Shown piece by piece: positions 33,445 through 45,400 of a stretch of DNA of 64,000 nucleotides. This stretch comes from Ctena decussata (taxonomy: Eukaryota; Mollusca; Bivalvia; Lucinida; Lucinidae). A program made the position numbers and the translations under genes. The stretch is from positions 57,051,400 to 57,115,399 of the forward strand of contig OZ022507.1 of the NCBI GenBank assembly GCA_963989385.1, read 5' to 3'. How positions within the stretch are numbered: position 1 is the stretch's first letter; the number at the start of each line of letters is the position of its first letter. The notes beneath the pieces were generated by a model. That model ran no database searches. It was not told the origin of the DNA and worked only from the letters and a program-made list of their open reading frames with translations.

Positions 33445-34057
33445 TTCTGAATAGTAAGATCCTTTGGAAGCAAGGAATACATCAAAGAACAGAAAATAGC
33501 AGACTCGGTTTAATTGAGTCTGTCATGACCGGTAATGAAATGTGCAACACCAGTCACGCCACCCTAGCACAGGCTTAAGCGGAACTCTATTTTCAAAGTA
33601 ACTCAAATGAACTCAATAATCCCAAAGGACCAGAAAATATAATATGCACTATGATGATGTACTTGGGGGACGTTTTACGGTCGTCACACGGTACAAACAC
33701 CAGCTGCAGTGAATATGAATAAGTTCTGAATAGTAAGATCCTTATGAAGCAAGGAATACATCAAAGAACAGAAAATAGCAGACTCGGTTTAATTGAGTCT
33801 ATTCATGACCAGTAATGAAATGTCCGACACCAGCCACGCACCCTAGCACCGGCTTAAGCGGAACTCTATGTTCAAATAACTCAGATGAACTCAATGATGC
33901 AAAAGGAACAGAAAATATAACCTGCACTATAATTATGTACGGTAACACGTACGTTAAATACGGTCGCCACACGACAGAAACACCCGCTGCAGTGAAGATA
34001 AATAAGTTCTGAATAGTAAGATCCTTTGGAAGCAAGGAATACATCAAAGAACAGATT
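33445..34057 (+). repeat. ~280 bp tandem repeat, 2.2 copies
   Basis: TTCTGAATAGTAAGATCCTT starts at 33445, 33724 and 34007. Each unit continues with GAAGCAAGGAATACATCAAA and ends near GCTGCAGTGAA. Open frames inside are repeat artefacts. Confidence 0.9.
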
Positions 34058-35006
34058 TTAACCTGATTTTAGCTCTTCTAAACTATTCTAATCTGTCATC
34101 TTTCAATAGTCACCCTGTTATATTCATAAACTTTGCTATCATGTATTTTAATGTGCAGCTGCAGTTCGTCCAAAAATAAGACACGACAATCTGTCATTTG
34201 GTTATTCCCACATTCTCCAGCGATGAGTCCATGACCTAATTACAAATGGAGTCTTAAAACGAGTCAACACAGGTGTGAATACAGGTAAATACAGGTACCA
34301 TTCGATAATTAGGGCAGTTTAGACGTGTTTATTAAGCGCATAAGTTTTGATTGTTTTCTCGTATATCAAACTGCAATCGTTAGCTTTACATTAAAGACAC
34401 AAGAGTGAAACGTCAAAAAATGCTAATCCCTCCAATCTGACTCTGAGCATCATTTCCGGTTTTCAATAATCAGCAATATTAAATTTACAACGACAAACCT
34501 ATTGATCACAAGATAGACAAGATAGTGAGACATTCTTTTATTTTCATAAGATCTAGATACTGTCAAAGAGAGTGAACTCAAACAAGCTGGTCAGAATATG
34601 AAGTTTGTAATTTACTTTTGCAAATTTCAACATGGCTGCAAAACAAATTTACATAAAGAACTCAACACTAAAATATTATCCCAACTAAACACTGAACAGC
34701 TGTTTATTGGCAGTCATAAAACTGTAAGATTCTATAAAATTTGCAGCTTTTCTAAGCAAGCAAAGAGATGAACCAGTTAAAATACGTGCCCCTGTATAAC
34801 CAAATATGCTTCAGAAATGCCCATAGTGAGCATTTATTGGGACACATTTATGGGGTACCTTCAAATTCTGGTATTTTTGTGAGGGCTCTTGAGACATTGC
34901 TGTCAGAGGGGCTTCTATGTCGATATTGTTTCAAGTCTCTTAAAATTTTCAAGCAGTCTTATCAGCTGCAAGGGTTGACAATAGAGTAGATGAAAACTGC
35001 TGATAG
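34058..35006. other. Upstream region of the adhesion gene, no feature recognised
   Basis: AT-rich, no coding signal; may contain promoter or 5' UTR sequence, not identifiable by eye. Confidence 0.35.
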
Positions 35007-35220
35007 GGGAGAGTCGGGTAACTTCGGACAGGCGGGTAAATTCGGACATACAATTGCAAACAGTGAAAATCCAGATGAGACGTCTCATCATGAGCCGTCT
35101 CGTCAGGATTTTCTCTGTTTGGCCAGTCAATTTTTGTTTTAGTTCCAAACAACTGACATATAAAGGAAACAATGTCAGTGTCTGAATTTACCCGCTGTCC
35201 GAAGTTACCCGACTCTCCCC
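35007..35220. repeat. Foldback MITE with a second palindrome nested in its centre
   Basis: Ends GGGGAGAGTCGGGTAACTTC and complement; the P6 palindrome (GCAAACAGTGAAAATCC...) sits at 35045-35122 inside. Confidence 0.85.
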
Positions 35221-35591
35221 TAGTGTGATCAGCTGAGCCACTGACATCAAGAAAAGAAGGTAAACAAGTCAAAAGTGTTGACAATAATGAGGCCTATTAA
35301 GTAAGTACTTTTAGTTCTAAACGCTCCTGTGGCAGAATTTGGGAGTGAAAAAAACGCACAATAAAACAAACTAACCTGTGTTGCAGAAAAAAGCCCTTGG
35401 CTTCAAAGTGGAGTCAGCAACTCCGTGCTGAAAAAAGTTGACAATTACCTGGGTGCTCCATTTTACTGGCGGGATCTACAGAAACAGAAGCTCTGGATTT
35501 AATGGCAAAATCATTACGCACCACCTTTCAAAACCCAAAAACTCAGAAAAATAAGTTGTTGAACTACTCTTTGTTTCAATAAAAATACCAC

Positions 35592-35708
35592 AGGGGCCTG
35601 TATCATGTTTTTTTTTTAGATTTTAGGGGCCTAGTGTATGGATATAAAGTCTTTATATATACACTAGGCCCCTAAAATCTAAAAAAAAAAACACAATACA
35701 GGCCCCTG
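35592..35708. repeat. Long palindrome
   Basis: CAGGGGCCTGTATCATG, TTAGATTTTAGGGGCCTAGT and mirrored ACTAGGCCCCTAAAATCTAA, CAGGCCCCTG. Confidence 0.88.
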
Positions 35709-35906
35709 TGAAATATACAGTTATTTCCTGAATAGGTCAGTACTGCAGCCAGAAGCTAGTAAAATTCAGGAATTTTCTCAAGACTGTCTTAGTTAGTTAG
35801 TATGTCACATATTCACCATTTAGTTGTAAATTCCATACATGTATTTAGAAAATCTGTTTTTACAGTATTATTCAAAGGTTCAGATGTGTACATGTTTAAT
35901 ACATGT

Positions 35907-36078
35907 CAGTGGCGGATCCAGAGGGGGTTCGGGGGGTTCAAACGAACCCCCTCTTCAGCCTAAATTATTTCATTTTCATGGTAAAATTCAGGAAAAAAAT
36001 TGTCAAACTGCACAGATCGAACCCCCTTTGAAGCTAATTTGAACCCCCTATCCAAAATTCCTGGATCCACCCCTGCAT
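35907..36078. repeat. Foldback element with GGATCCA ends
   Basis: CAGTGGCGGATCCAGAGGGG at the left and CTGGATCCACCCCTG at the right, with GGGTTCAAACGAACCCCC inside. Confidence 0.8.
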
Positions 36079-36343
36079 GTGGCATCTGTGCACAGGTGAA
36101 TAAGTTTGATTGTTTAGTAATACCCTGGGGGCATTGCAGTTCTGAACTGTTTGCGATATCACAAGTCCTAAAAGTGGCATCTGGACAATTAATGATAAAT
36201 TTTGGTGGTCTGAATTAGACACTTTTGGTGAAATTTTAGCCACTTTTTACACAGAGTGAGGGAAACATTTACTAGAAAGGGGCATTTATTACCTAGGAAC
36301 AGGATATTCATGTAGGTTTGATTTGTACTTCATATATTGCAGA

Positions 36344-36410
36344 ATGAAGATGGAACACCGTAAGAGTGTGGTCCCAGTGCTGGTCTTATTTCTAGTCACT
36401 GTCTCAGCAG
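36344..36410 (+). CDS. Nrg-like: L1-family CAM exon 1 (start, signal peptide)
   Basis: 22 codons plus one base, donor GTAGGA. A basic n-region (MKMEHRK) is followed by a hydrophobic core VVPVLVLFLVTVSA, a typical secretory signal. A second ATG at 36350 has the stronger start context (AAGATGG), so initiation may occur at residue 3. TTGCAG just before 36343 could be an acceptor for an upstream 5' UTR exon, which I cannot locate. Confidence 0.85.
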
Positions 36411-39400
36411 GTAGGAACAGAGGCCAAGTTAAGGAGGGGTTTTGATAAACATTCTGAGATTACCTTAAGAACTCTATATATTGGGACAGTTAGGTCTGAG
36501 CAAATAGTGCAAACCCAGATCAGACTGCAGTCTGATCAGGGTTTGCACTATTTGCCATCCCATAATTTGCATGTTTTGGACACATTACTGCACTGTAAAA
36601 CCAAACTTTTCCAATTTTAGGACAAGTATGGTAATTATTTTTGGCGTCCCAATATTTAGAGTTTTTATGGGTACAAAAAAGATGCTGTGGCCTCAGGAGT
36701 GAGTCACAAACTCTTACATTAGGAAAGTAGGCCCTATAACTTAATTGACGCTTAAAGCTCTAAAATAAAAAGAATTGAATTTGCAAACAGCCAAGACCCA
36801 GAAAAATGTAGAAATAGAATAGCCTGGTTTGATCAGTAAAGCATAAAAAAAACACAGTGTAGACCATGATTAAACTGCTCCATAAGGGCTTGCACAGACC
36901 TGTCTGTCCCTGTCCCAGTTCACGGTAATAGATATTTTGTAAACTAATGGATAAGGTGGCCCAGTACATAGGGTACAATGTATAATTAGGCATGTAATTA
37001 TTATTATATGCTACCTTCAGATATGCTATAATTTGTTCCATTTGTAGAATATTTGAACTGCGACACGAAAAAAACCAACAGTGGTTGTTCGCCCAGCGCA
37101 GACTAAGATCAGCCTGGGCATTCGCCTAGCCTGACCAGACTTTTCCCTAAGCACTTAAAGGGTAGCTAAGGGTCTGAGCTACCGCGATGCGGACAGCGAA
37201 GAATCTGATCAGACTGGGCGGATGCCCAGGCTGATCCGATTCTGCGCTGGGCGCACAACCACTTTGTAGGTTTTGACGTGTCACAGCTCATTTGTTGTTC
37301 CACTTGGTCTTGTTTTTAATGACATTTATATGTGACCCAAGCTGCACCAATTTTTCAGTGCCATGCATACACTTGCCGTATTTATTTAATGAATGAATTT
37401 CATTTTTCTGGTGTTTATTGAAGTGTAAACTACATTGGGTTGCGTGCAAAGTAAGTGAACCCCAAAGGGGCTCATGTAAACTTTGCTAGCGACCCAGTGT
37501 AGTTTATACTAAGATTAACACCAGAAAAATTAAGTTCATTGCTTATATTTAGGTACATTCTTTCATGTCAATTAATTGATGACGAATTGGAGTTAGGGCT
37601 ACAGTTGAAGTAGCAAAACATTTATACGCAGTTTGTCGACTAACGGCGGAACAGCATCAACAACGTCATAACGTCGCCTACGAGGCTACGTCCAATAAGA
37701 TTGGAGAGAACCATGGTTTATTTTGACGTCACTTGACCTCATGAATGTCACGTGAATCGATGTAGTTATTGAAGCATAAACTACATTACGTTCTAATGGA
37801 TTACCATAGGGCTTTTCAATAAATGCACTGAGAATGTAAATATTTGGTTATAAGATGGGAGTTTACCCTTCCAAAATTACCACAAATATGCAAATCAGTC
37901 TTGCGTAATTCAGCTATAAAACTATTCTTTCCACTTCCAAAGCAGTCTCAAAGATCCAGATACGTCAAACAATCCCAAAGACCTATAGATCCGCCTTCTA
38001 AGAGGGATCTATAGATCTTTGAGATTGCTTTGGAGGGAAAACCCCCTGTCTTATAAGTTAATATATGAGCCGCAACACAAGAAAACCAACAAAGTGGTTG
38101 TGCGCCCAGCGAAGACTCAGATCAGCCTGGGCATCCGCACTTTAAGTGCTAAGAGAAAAGTCTGATAAGACTGGGCAGATGCCCAGGCTGATCTGAGTCT
38201 GCGCTGGGCGCACAAGCACATTGTTGGTTTTGTCGTGTTGCGGCTCATATATGGTTACAATGGTGCAAATCTTCATGCCTGCAATTTTTGGGAGATTTCA
38301 ATCAGTATTTTGTCAGTTAGAGAAACTGTCCTGTAATATTCTGTCTCTCCGATGATTTAAGCCACAACACGACAAAACCAACGAAATGGCATGTGTGCCC
38401 AGCAAATACACAGATCATCTTGGGCTTCCACCCAGCCTGAGCAGAGTCTTCGCTTGCCCTTAAAGGATAGCTAAGTGTCTAAGCTTCCTCCATGTAAACA
38501 GTGAATTCTGATCAGACTGGGTGGATGCCCAGTCTGATCTGAGTCTTCGCTGGTCACATATACCACTTTGTTGGTTTTGTCATGTCGCGGCTCTTATATG
38601 GTTGCTCATATTCATGGAAACGAGATACGTTTTAGGTTGGATTTTCATAAAGGCTGTATTTGTTATGTTTTCAGTTAATCGGCCTCCAAAAATCTATATT
38701 GAGCCAGCCAAAGACCTTTATTTCAAGCCGAAAGAATCAGTTGTGCTGCCGTGTGTTGCCAAAGGCTATCCCAGGCCCTTGTAAGTTTGTGGAAAAATTA
38801 AAATAAACAGTTCATGGGGTGGTTATTCTGTCAGAGAAAATTAAGTTAATATCCGTTTTTCTATTGTCTAGAACTAGCAGAAGCAACACATAGGTATTAC
38901 TTTTCCGGTAAGGGATTGGCGGTTTAAACTTTTTGTCAGCAAAAACTTGGCGTTTAAGTGCTAGTTTAGCTTTGATATGTGACAATATGCACACGGGAGA
39001 GGTAGAGAATACCATATTAGTGTCTTTTGATATCAAGTTCATCAGGTGAGACCAGAAACAGTGTAGGAATGGCGAGGCTTGCCGAACCAGTCCAACATGT
39101 TTCAGGTTGAGCCTAATAAACTTGATATATCAAAAGACACATGGTTTTCTATTTATCATGCATCATTGGAAGATTTTTAAAAGGCGTAAAGAGTGTCAAA
39201 CAAATTTAGCAAACATAGTTTATTTAGAACTTGCTGACACCGCGAATACATTATGCGTGAGTAGGTGACGTCATTTAACCAATTAATCGTTGTTATCATG
39301 GTCAGCGTCAGTATGTAGCCAGTAATCTTCAGGGACCACTTCTAAAGGCATATTGCCTGATTAAATTCAACCAAGCACAGTTCTAAATTGACATGATATC

Positions 39401-42400
39401 ACATATGTTATCATATCCCTAGGCAGACTATGCAGCAGATGCATGATAAATAGCATTACGCAGCTTATTAGAGGGATGGTATTCTTAAAGGAAAGGACTT
39501 GTTACACACTGATAAAGGAGAAAATTTGTCCCCATTGAGCATATCCTTTAATCCTTCAACAGTACTTAACATCCATTTCAAACAGGGCAAATGGCAGCCC
39601 TGTCATATACATGTATATATTCAGTTACCATAAACATGCATACTTACCGTAAAAAAACTCTATATATTGGGACAGTTAGGTCTGAGCAAATAGTGCAAAC
39701 CAAGATCAGACTGCTCCTCAAGGAGCAGTCTGATCAGGGTAAACACTATTTGCCATCTCGTTTGCATTTTTTTTTTGGCACATTACTGCACTGTAAAAAC
39801 AGACTACCGGTATTCAAATTATAGGACAATTATGGTAATTATTTTAGTGTCCCAATATTTAGAACTTTTACAGTATTTTTAATGGTCTACAGCTAGCAGA
39901 AGTGAGACAGCGGTAGTCCTTTTAAGTTGTCGTCGTTGGTGGTGTAAACTGTGTGTTGGGATTTCTGATTTAGCTCTGTGTATTGTGACAATCTCTTTTC
40001 TTTCTCCTTTTCTCTGGGAGACCTGTCAAACCCCAAACAACCAACCATTGGCAACCATATTGAATATCAGACATGTTTTTCTTTCAAAAACACACCTAAA
40101 AATCTAGATTTGTTTTGGAAGATGCATGGAAAATATATCTCTTATAACCAAATAAATATGGTATTCGACATGATAATTGGTTGATAGTGTAGGTTTAGTT
40201 AATGCAAACCTGTGTATAATTTTAACTCTTAAAGCGCCAAAATTTAAAATTGTTGAATTGGCCTCTAGTGTTCAAATTCTCAATATGATATTGCTTTGAC
40301 GAGACATTTTTTGAAATTCTGCAGACGCAAATTTTGTTGTCTGCTTTTTGGCACATTAAGGGTTAAAACAATCTGCCTTTGGCTGAATTCTGATACCACC
40401 AGCACAGTAAGCTAGCTGGCATTTAACTGAAGTCTGCACTGCACAGCTGCAAACAGTTTGACCAATAGAATTGTCAGAAAAGATATGAAAATGTAGTCCT
40501 GTGCAGCGCAGGCAATTTCTGTTTTACATCCTTTTTCCTTCAGTTACAAATGGAAGTTTAACGGCAAAGATTTTAACCCCAGTGGCCAAGACGACAGAGT
40601 TGTGCAATTGCCCAATGCCGGAACCATTGTATTCAACGCCCCTGAAGGCAAAGACGAGGGAATCTATCAGTGTTTTGCAGACAATGACTATGGGGTTGCT
40701 GCGTCAGTAAAAATCAATTTAAGGGAAGCAAAACTTGCTAATTTCCCAATTGACGACGCTACAGTAAGACTTTGTTTCTTTAGTGATACATGTACTCGCA
40801 ATATACCATATATGCGGTAATTTTTGTGGGTTCTATATTTTTGCGGTCAAGGGTCAAAAACATAAACATTAATTTTTGTGATTTTTAATTTTCGGGGTTA
40901 GCAACATGCGCAAAAACAAAACTACTTCTTTTTCACTTGAGCCAGTTCGTTCATGAACCTGCGGCAGAGCTGCCGCAGGTTAATGAACGAACTGGCTCAA
41001 GTAAAAAGTGCCAGCAACTACCGAAGCAAACAGAAACAAAATATATGAACACTGTGACTACAGAAGATGCTTTGTAAGGACCAGGAAATTATTTTGCAAA
41101 TTTAATATTTGCAGTTTCTAAGTGACCGCGAAAAATAGAACACCGCGAAAATTATCTTGTACACGGTAGTAGATTTTGATTTTATTTAGATGGAATGGAC
41201 GAAATTTTCTTGTAAAAGATTCACTTAATGTTAACCATATGAGCCGCGACGCGAGAAAACCAACAATGTGGTCGTGCGTCCAGCGCAGACTCAGATCAGC
41301 CTGGGCATCCGCCCAGTCTGATCAGAGTCTTCGCTGTCCGCATGAAGGTAGCTTAGTTCCTTGGCTACCCTTTAAGCGCTTAGCGAAGGACTAATCAGAC
41401 TGGGCGGATGCCCAGGCTGATCCCAGTCTGCGCAGGGCGCACAATCACATTGTTGGTTTTCTTGTGTCGCGGCTCATATTTTTCAGTTATAATACAGAGA
41501 CTTTTCCCTTCATAAACAGTCACAAAAATCTGGATTCCTCTTGGGATTGTTTGGGAAGAGAAAAGGCCTATCAAATAGCAAGACTGATTTACATATTTGG
41601 TGCACTTTATAGAGAGAGAAAACCCTGTCTTATAGCTAAATAAATTTGGTAATGACTATAACACTAATTGATAGTTCAGAGCCACACCCAGCCTGTCACT
41701 CAAAAGTCACCTGATACAGTGAAACCTCTTTACAACGACAGCATTTGTTCCCAAAAATTTTGACGTTAAACTGAATTTGCTGTCGTAATGAATGCATTTT
41801 TAGAACAATTTAGCCATTCTGTGCATATCAAAATGAGGTTATAAAGAATTTTTCTGTTGTAAAGAGTGTCGCTGTAAAGAGGGTTGACTGTAGTATGTAA
41901 CTGGCCAATGCAACAGCTCGCCATGTGATATGGTCCAACAAACCTGGGAGCAAATTCTTTCCTATCATAGTAGACCCCATTTCTAAAGGCTTCTTTGTCC
42001 AAGGATCCAAAGCAAACAGGAAGTCACAAAAGTTGTGTCCCTTTGTAAAAATAACAGAGTTGTACCCATTTGCCTTTAGTAGGACCTGGTTAAAGGCTTC
42101 TGAAATTTTCATATCTGTTTCACCATTTTTCCAGATACACAGAGTATATGCAGGAGATTCCCTTATGTTACCATGTACCCCACCCACCAGTTATCCACCA
42201 GCAGATGTGTACTGGGTAGTGAAAGAGCCTGATGGAAGGTGGACACCTTTGAATTTTGGCAAGAGGTTTACCTTGGATCTTGAAGGTATCATGTGTATTG
42301 ATTACAGTATAATACCATAATTGAGCTGCAACACGACAAAACCAACAAAGTGGTATGTGCGGCCAGCAAAGACTCAGATCAGCTTGGGTATCCGCCCAGT

Positions 42401-45400
42401 CTGATCAGAATCTTAGCTGTCCGCATGGAGGAAGCTTAGACCCTTAGCCTAGATGAGAGGTACATATTTTGCAAATTGTTACTACTCTTATAAGTATTTA
42501 TATAGATCTATGTATCGTATGTACTTGTACAGTGCCGTCTAGGAGAGGATAAATATAGGCCTAGCCTACATCAATCCTTAGACATTTATATATATGTTTG
42601 TTTTCACAAATGTATGTATTTTGTCAGAAATTTGTAATAAATAATAAAAAGATGAGAGGGGATGATGAAAGGGAGTGTGCAATGGAACCCCATTTAAGGC
42701 TTATTCTAGGGGTCAAAACTGAAAGAGATTCTGTGCTATTTATAATGAGGGGTATGAACCAAGTAATCAGCTGGGAGAAAATGTGTCGATGATCAACTCA
42801 GATTGCCGAAAGTGGCCAGTGCTTGACCAGCTCAATGAATGGATCAGAAAGTGATCCTAGTCGAGTAACAACGATCTGTCACTCAACATTCAAAGTGCCG
42901 GAAATGAGTAGAGATGAATTTGCAAACAGTGTAGCTCTAGATAAAGCAGCTCATATTGAGCAGCCTCATCTTGGATTTACACAATTTGCCCTTTAGTCTT
43001 TGAATTCTCAATATTATATAGCTTGGAAGAGACAATTTTTGAAATTTCGCAGGCATAGATTTGTCAGTGGCATTTTTGTCCCTTTAAGGGTTAAATTGAT
43101 AGCATATACAGTGTAAAGCTGCTAATAAATGCTGCTTCCTACAACTCCCTAATATATGTTCTGCTGTTGATGCTTTCTCTAATATTATTAACAGCCAACT
43201 ATTTATTCTATTCTGTTCTATCCCAAAATCTTACTAGGTCGTTGGGGCACCACAGATGACTTCAAAACAATCCCTTTCCACCTTGTCCTGTCTTCAGCTG
43301 CCCTAGTTGAGCTGGCAAAATCCATTCCTGTCCACTCCTTGATATAATTGTCTTCCCACCTCTTCTTCTGTCTACCTCTTCTTCTTTTTCCTTTCACTGT
43401 GCCCTGAAGAATTGTCTTTGCTAAACCAGAAGACCTTGAAACGTGGCCAAACCACCTTAGTTTCCGTTTCTTGACCAGCGTCAAGAGTTCATCATATTCT
43501 TCAATGGCTGCTCGGATCTTCCTGTGAACCTCCTCATTGGTTATATGGTCCTTGTACGAAATCTTCAGTAACCTTCGGTAGCATCTCATCTCAAAGTCTA
43601 GGTTCTTTTCTCTAACTCTGCTGTCAAGGTCCACGATTCACAGGCATACAGAAATATGGCAATGACAAGTGAGCGCATAAGCTTCACCTTTGATCCAATA
43701 GATATGTTGTTATCTCTCCAAATTGGTTTCAGCTTGGCAAGAGCTGAAGTGGCTTATGCAATCATTGAGAGAACCTCCTGTTTTGAGCCATCATCTGAGA
43801 CAACTGCTCCAAGGTATTTGAAGCTGCTTACAGTACCCAGGGTTGCCCCTTTACCTTGATCTCCCTCTGGATGCCATCTGCGCTGTTTGTCATCAGTTTC
43901 TCAGCACTGATCTCCATCTTATACCTTGTGCAGGTTTGGTCGAGACTTTCAACTAGAGCTTCTAGTTCCTGCTCTTCCTCAGCTAGAGCGCCTATGTCAT
44001 CGGCAAACCGCAGATTGGTAATATTTCTGCCACCTATGCTAACCTTTCCGTCATGTTCTGCACTTGTAGCCTTCTTGTATAGCTGCTCAATGGTGCGGAC
44101 TAGGTTTGCACTGATATTGTACTTCCTCATGGTGGCCCATAAGGCTGCATGCCATACCCTGTCAAAGGCTTTTTTGAAATCAATGAAGACATGGCACAGA
44201 TTCTGCTGATGTTGGAGATGCTTTTCACACAGGATTCAACCAACTAAATGATTCAAATTCAGCATATTCTCTGTGTATTAAACTGAATGGGATGCTACAC
44301 TGTATGTGTATACCATATTAATCCTAATAAATGCCTCTGTTCTAATAAACGCCCACCGGCTCTTTTACCAGAAATAATGGTATATTAACTTGTATGAATT
44401 CCTGTTTCCTTCTCTGGATGTGGTAGCTCTTTGAACTTTGGTCTACTCTTAAAGGAAAGAATTTGCTCCTAGAGGAGCAAATTCTTTCCTTTAAGGGTTG
44501 ACCCCTACTGAGAAATGAGGCAAAAAAAGTAGAGTTGCTTCCCTGAAAGTATGTCCATTAGCCTTAATACATTATAGGTATTTTGGTAGTGGCTGATTTA
44601 TTCACTGTAGGCTCTCTGTAAGGCCCCCCTTTCGAAAATGTAAAGTTCCATGGGGCATTTAATAGGATTAATACTGTAATAATGAGTGGGATATGAACCG
44701 AGTAGTCAGCTAAGAGAAAATGTTTCGATGATCAACTTGGATAGCTGTAGTGGCCAATGCTTTACTAACTCAATTAATTAATGTATAGAAACCCATAGAT
44801 GACCCTTATATTCTGTATTACAGGTAGACTGAGGTTTGTGAACATAGAGAGAGGAGATGAGAAAGGGGGTAAAGCCTATGCTTGCCATGCTATCAACTAC
44901 TTCATGCGGAAAGATGTACCTGGGCCTGAGCATTACATTGAAGTCATTGGAAGTAAGTTGCAAGATGTGCCCTAAAAATAAAAAAAGAATGGACACCTAA
45001 AATAATGACCATATTTGTCCTAATAACAGAACAGTTTGGTTTAATAATGTAGTATTAAAAGATGCACAGTTTTACTATAGCACCACCAGCTTATCATGTA
45101 TAAAGCTAAAGGTTTGCATTAAATTAATGAGCAAAGACATTAAAAAACCAACAAAGTGGCATGTGCCCTCAGCGAAGACTTAGGTCAGCCTATAACTACA
45201 ACAGCCTGTACGGAATTGTCCAGCAGGACAGTAGCAATATTCCTGCAGTAATTGTAACAGGATTCTTGGCAGGAATCTGGACATGAAAAAGTTTTCCAAT
45301 GGGTTTTCCATGTGAACTTTTCACTATAATATGAAATTCCGTACAGGATTCCAGCAGGACTCAGTGTGGAATATTAAGTGAAATATTTAAATTAGCAGGA

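Noticed and set aside
33799..34047. Minus-strand frame with hydrophobic stretches
   Set aside because: It lies inside a 280 bp tandem repeat and is not conserved between the units.
38521..38674. Upstream extension of the frame leading into exon 2 of the adhesion gene
   Set aside because: The TTTTCAG acceptor at 38674 and the phase from the signal-peptide exon explain the start; the upstream part is P1 MITE sequence.
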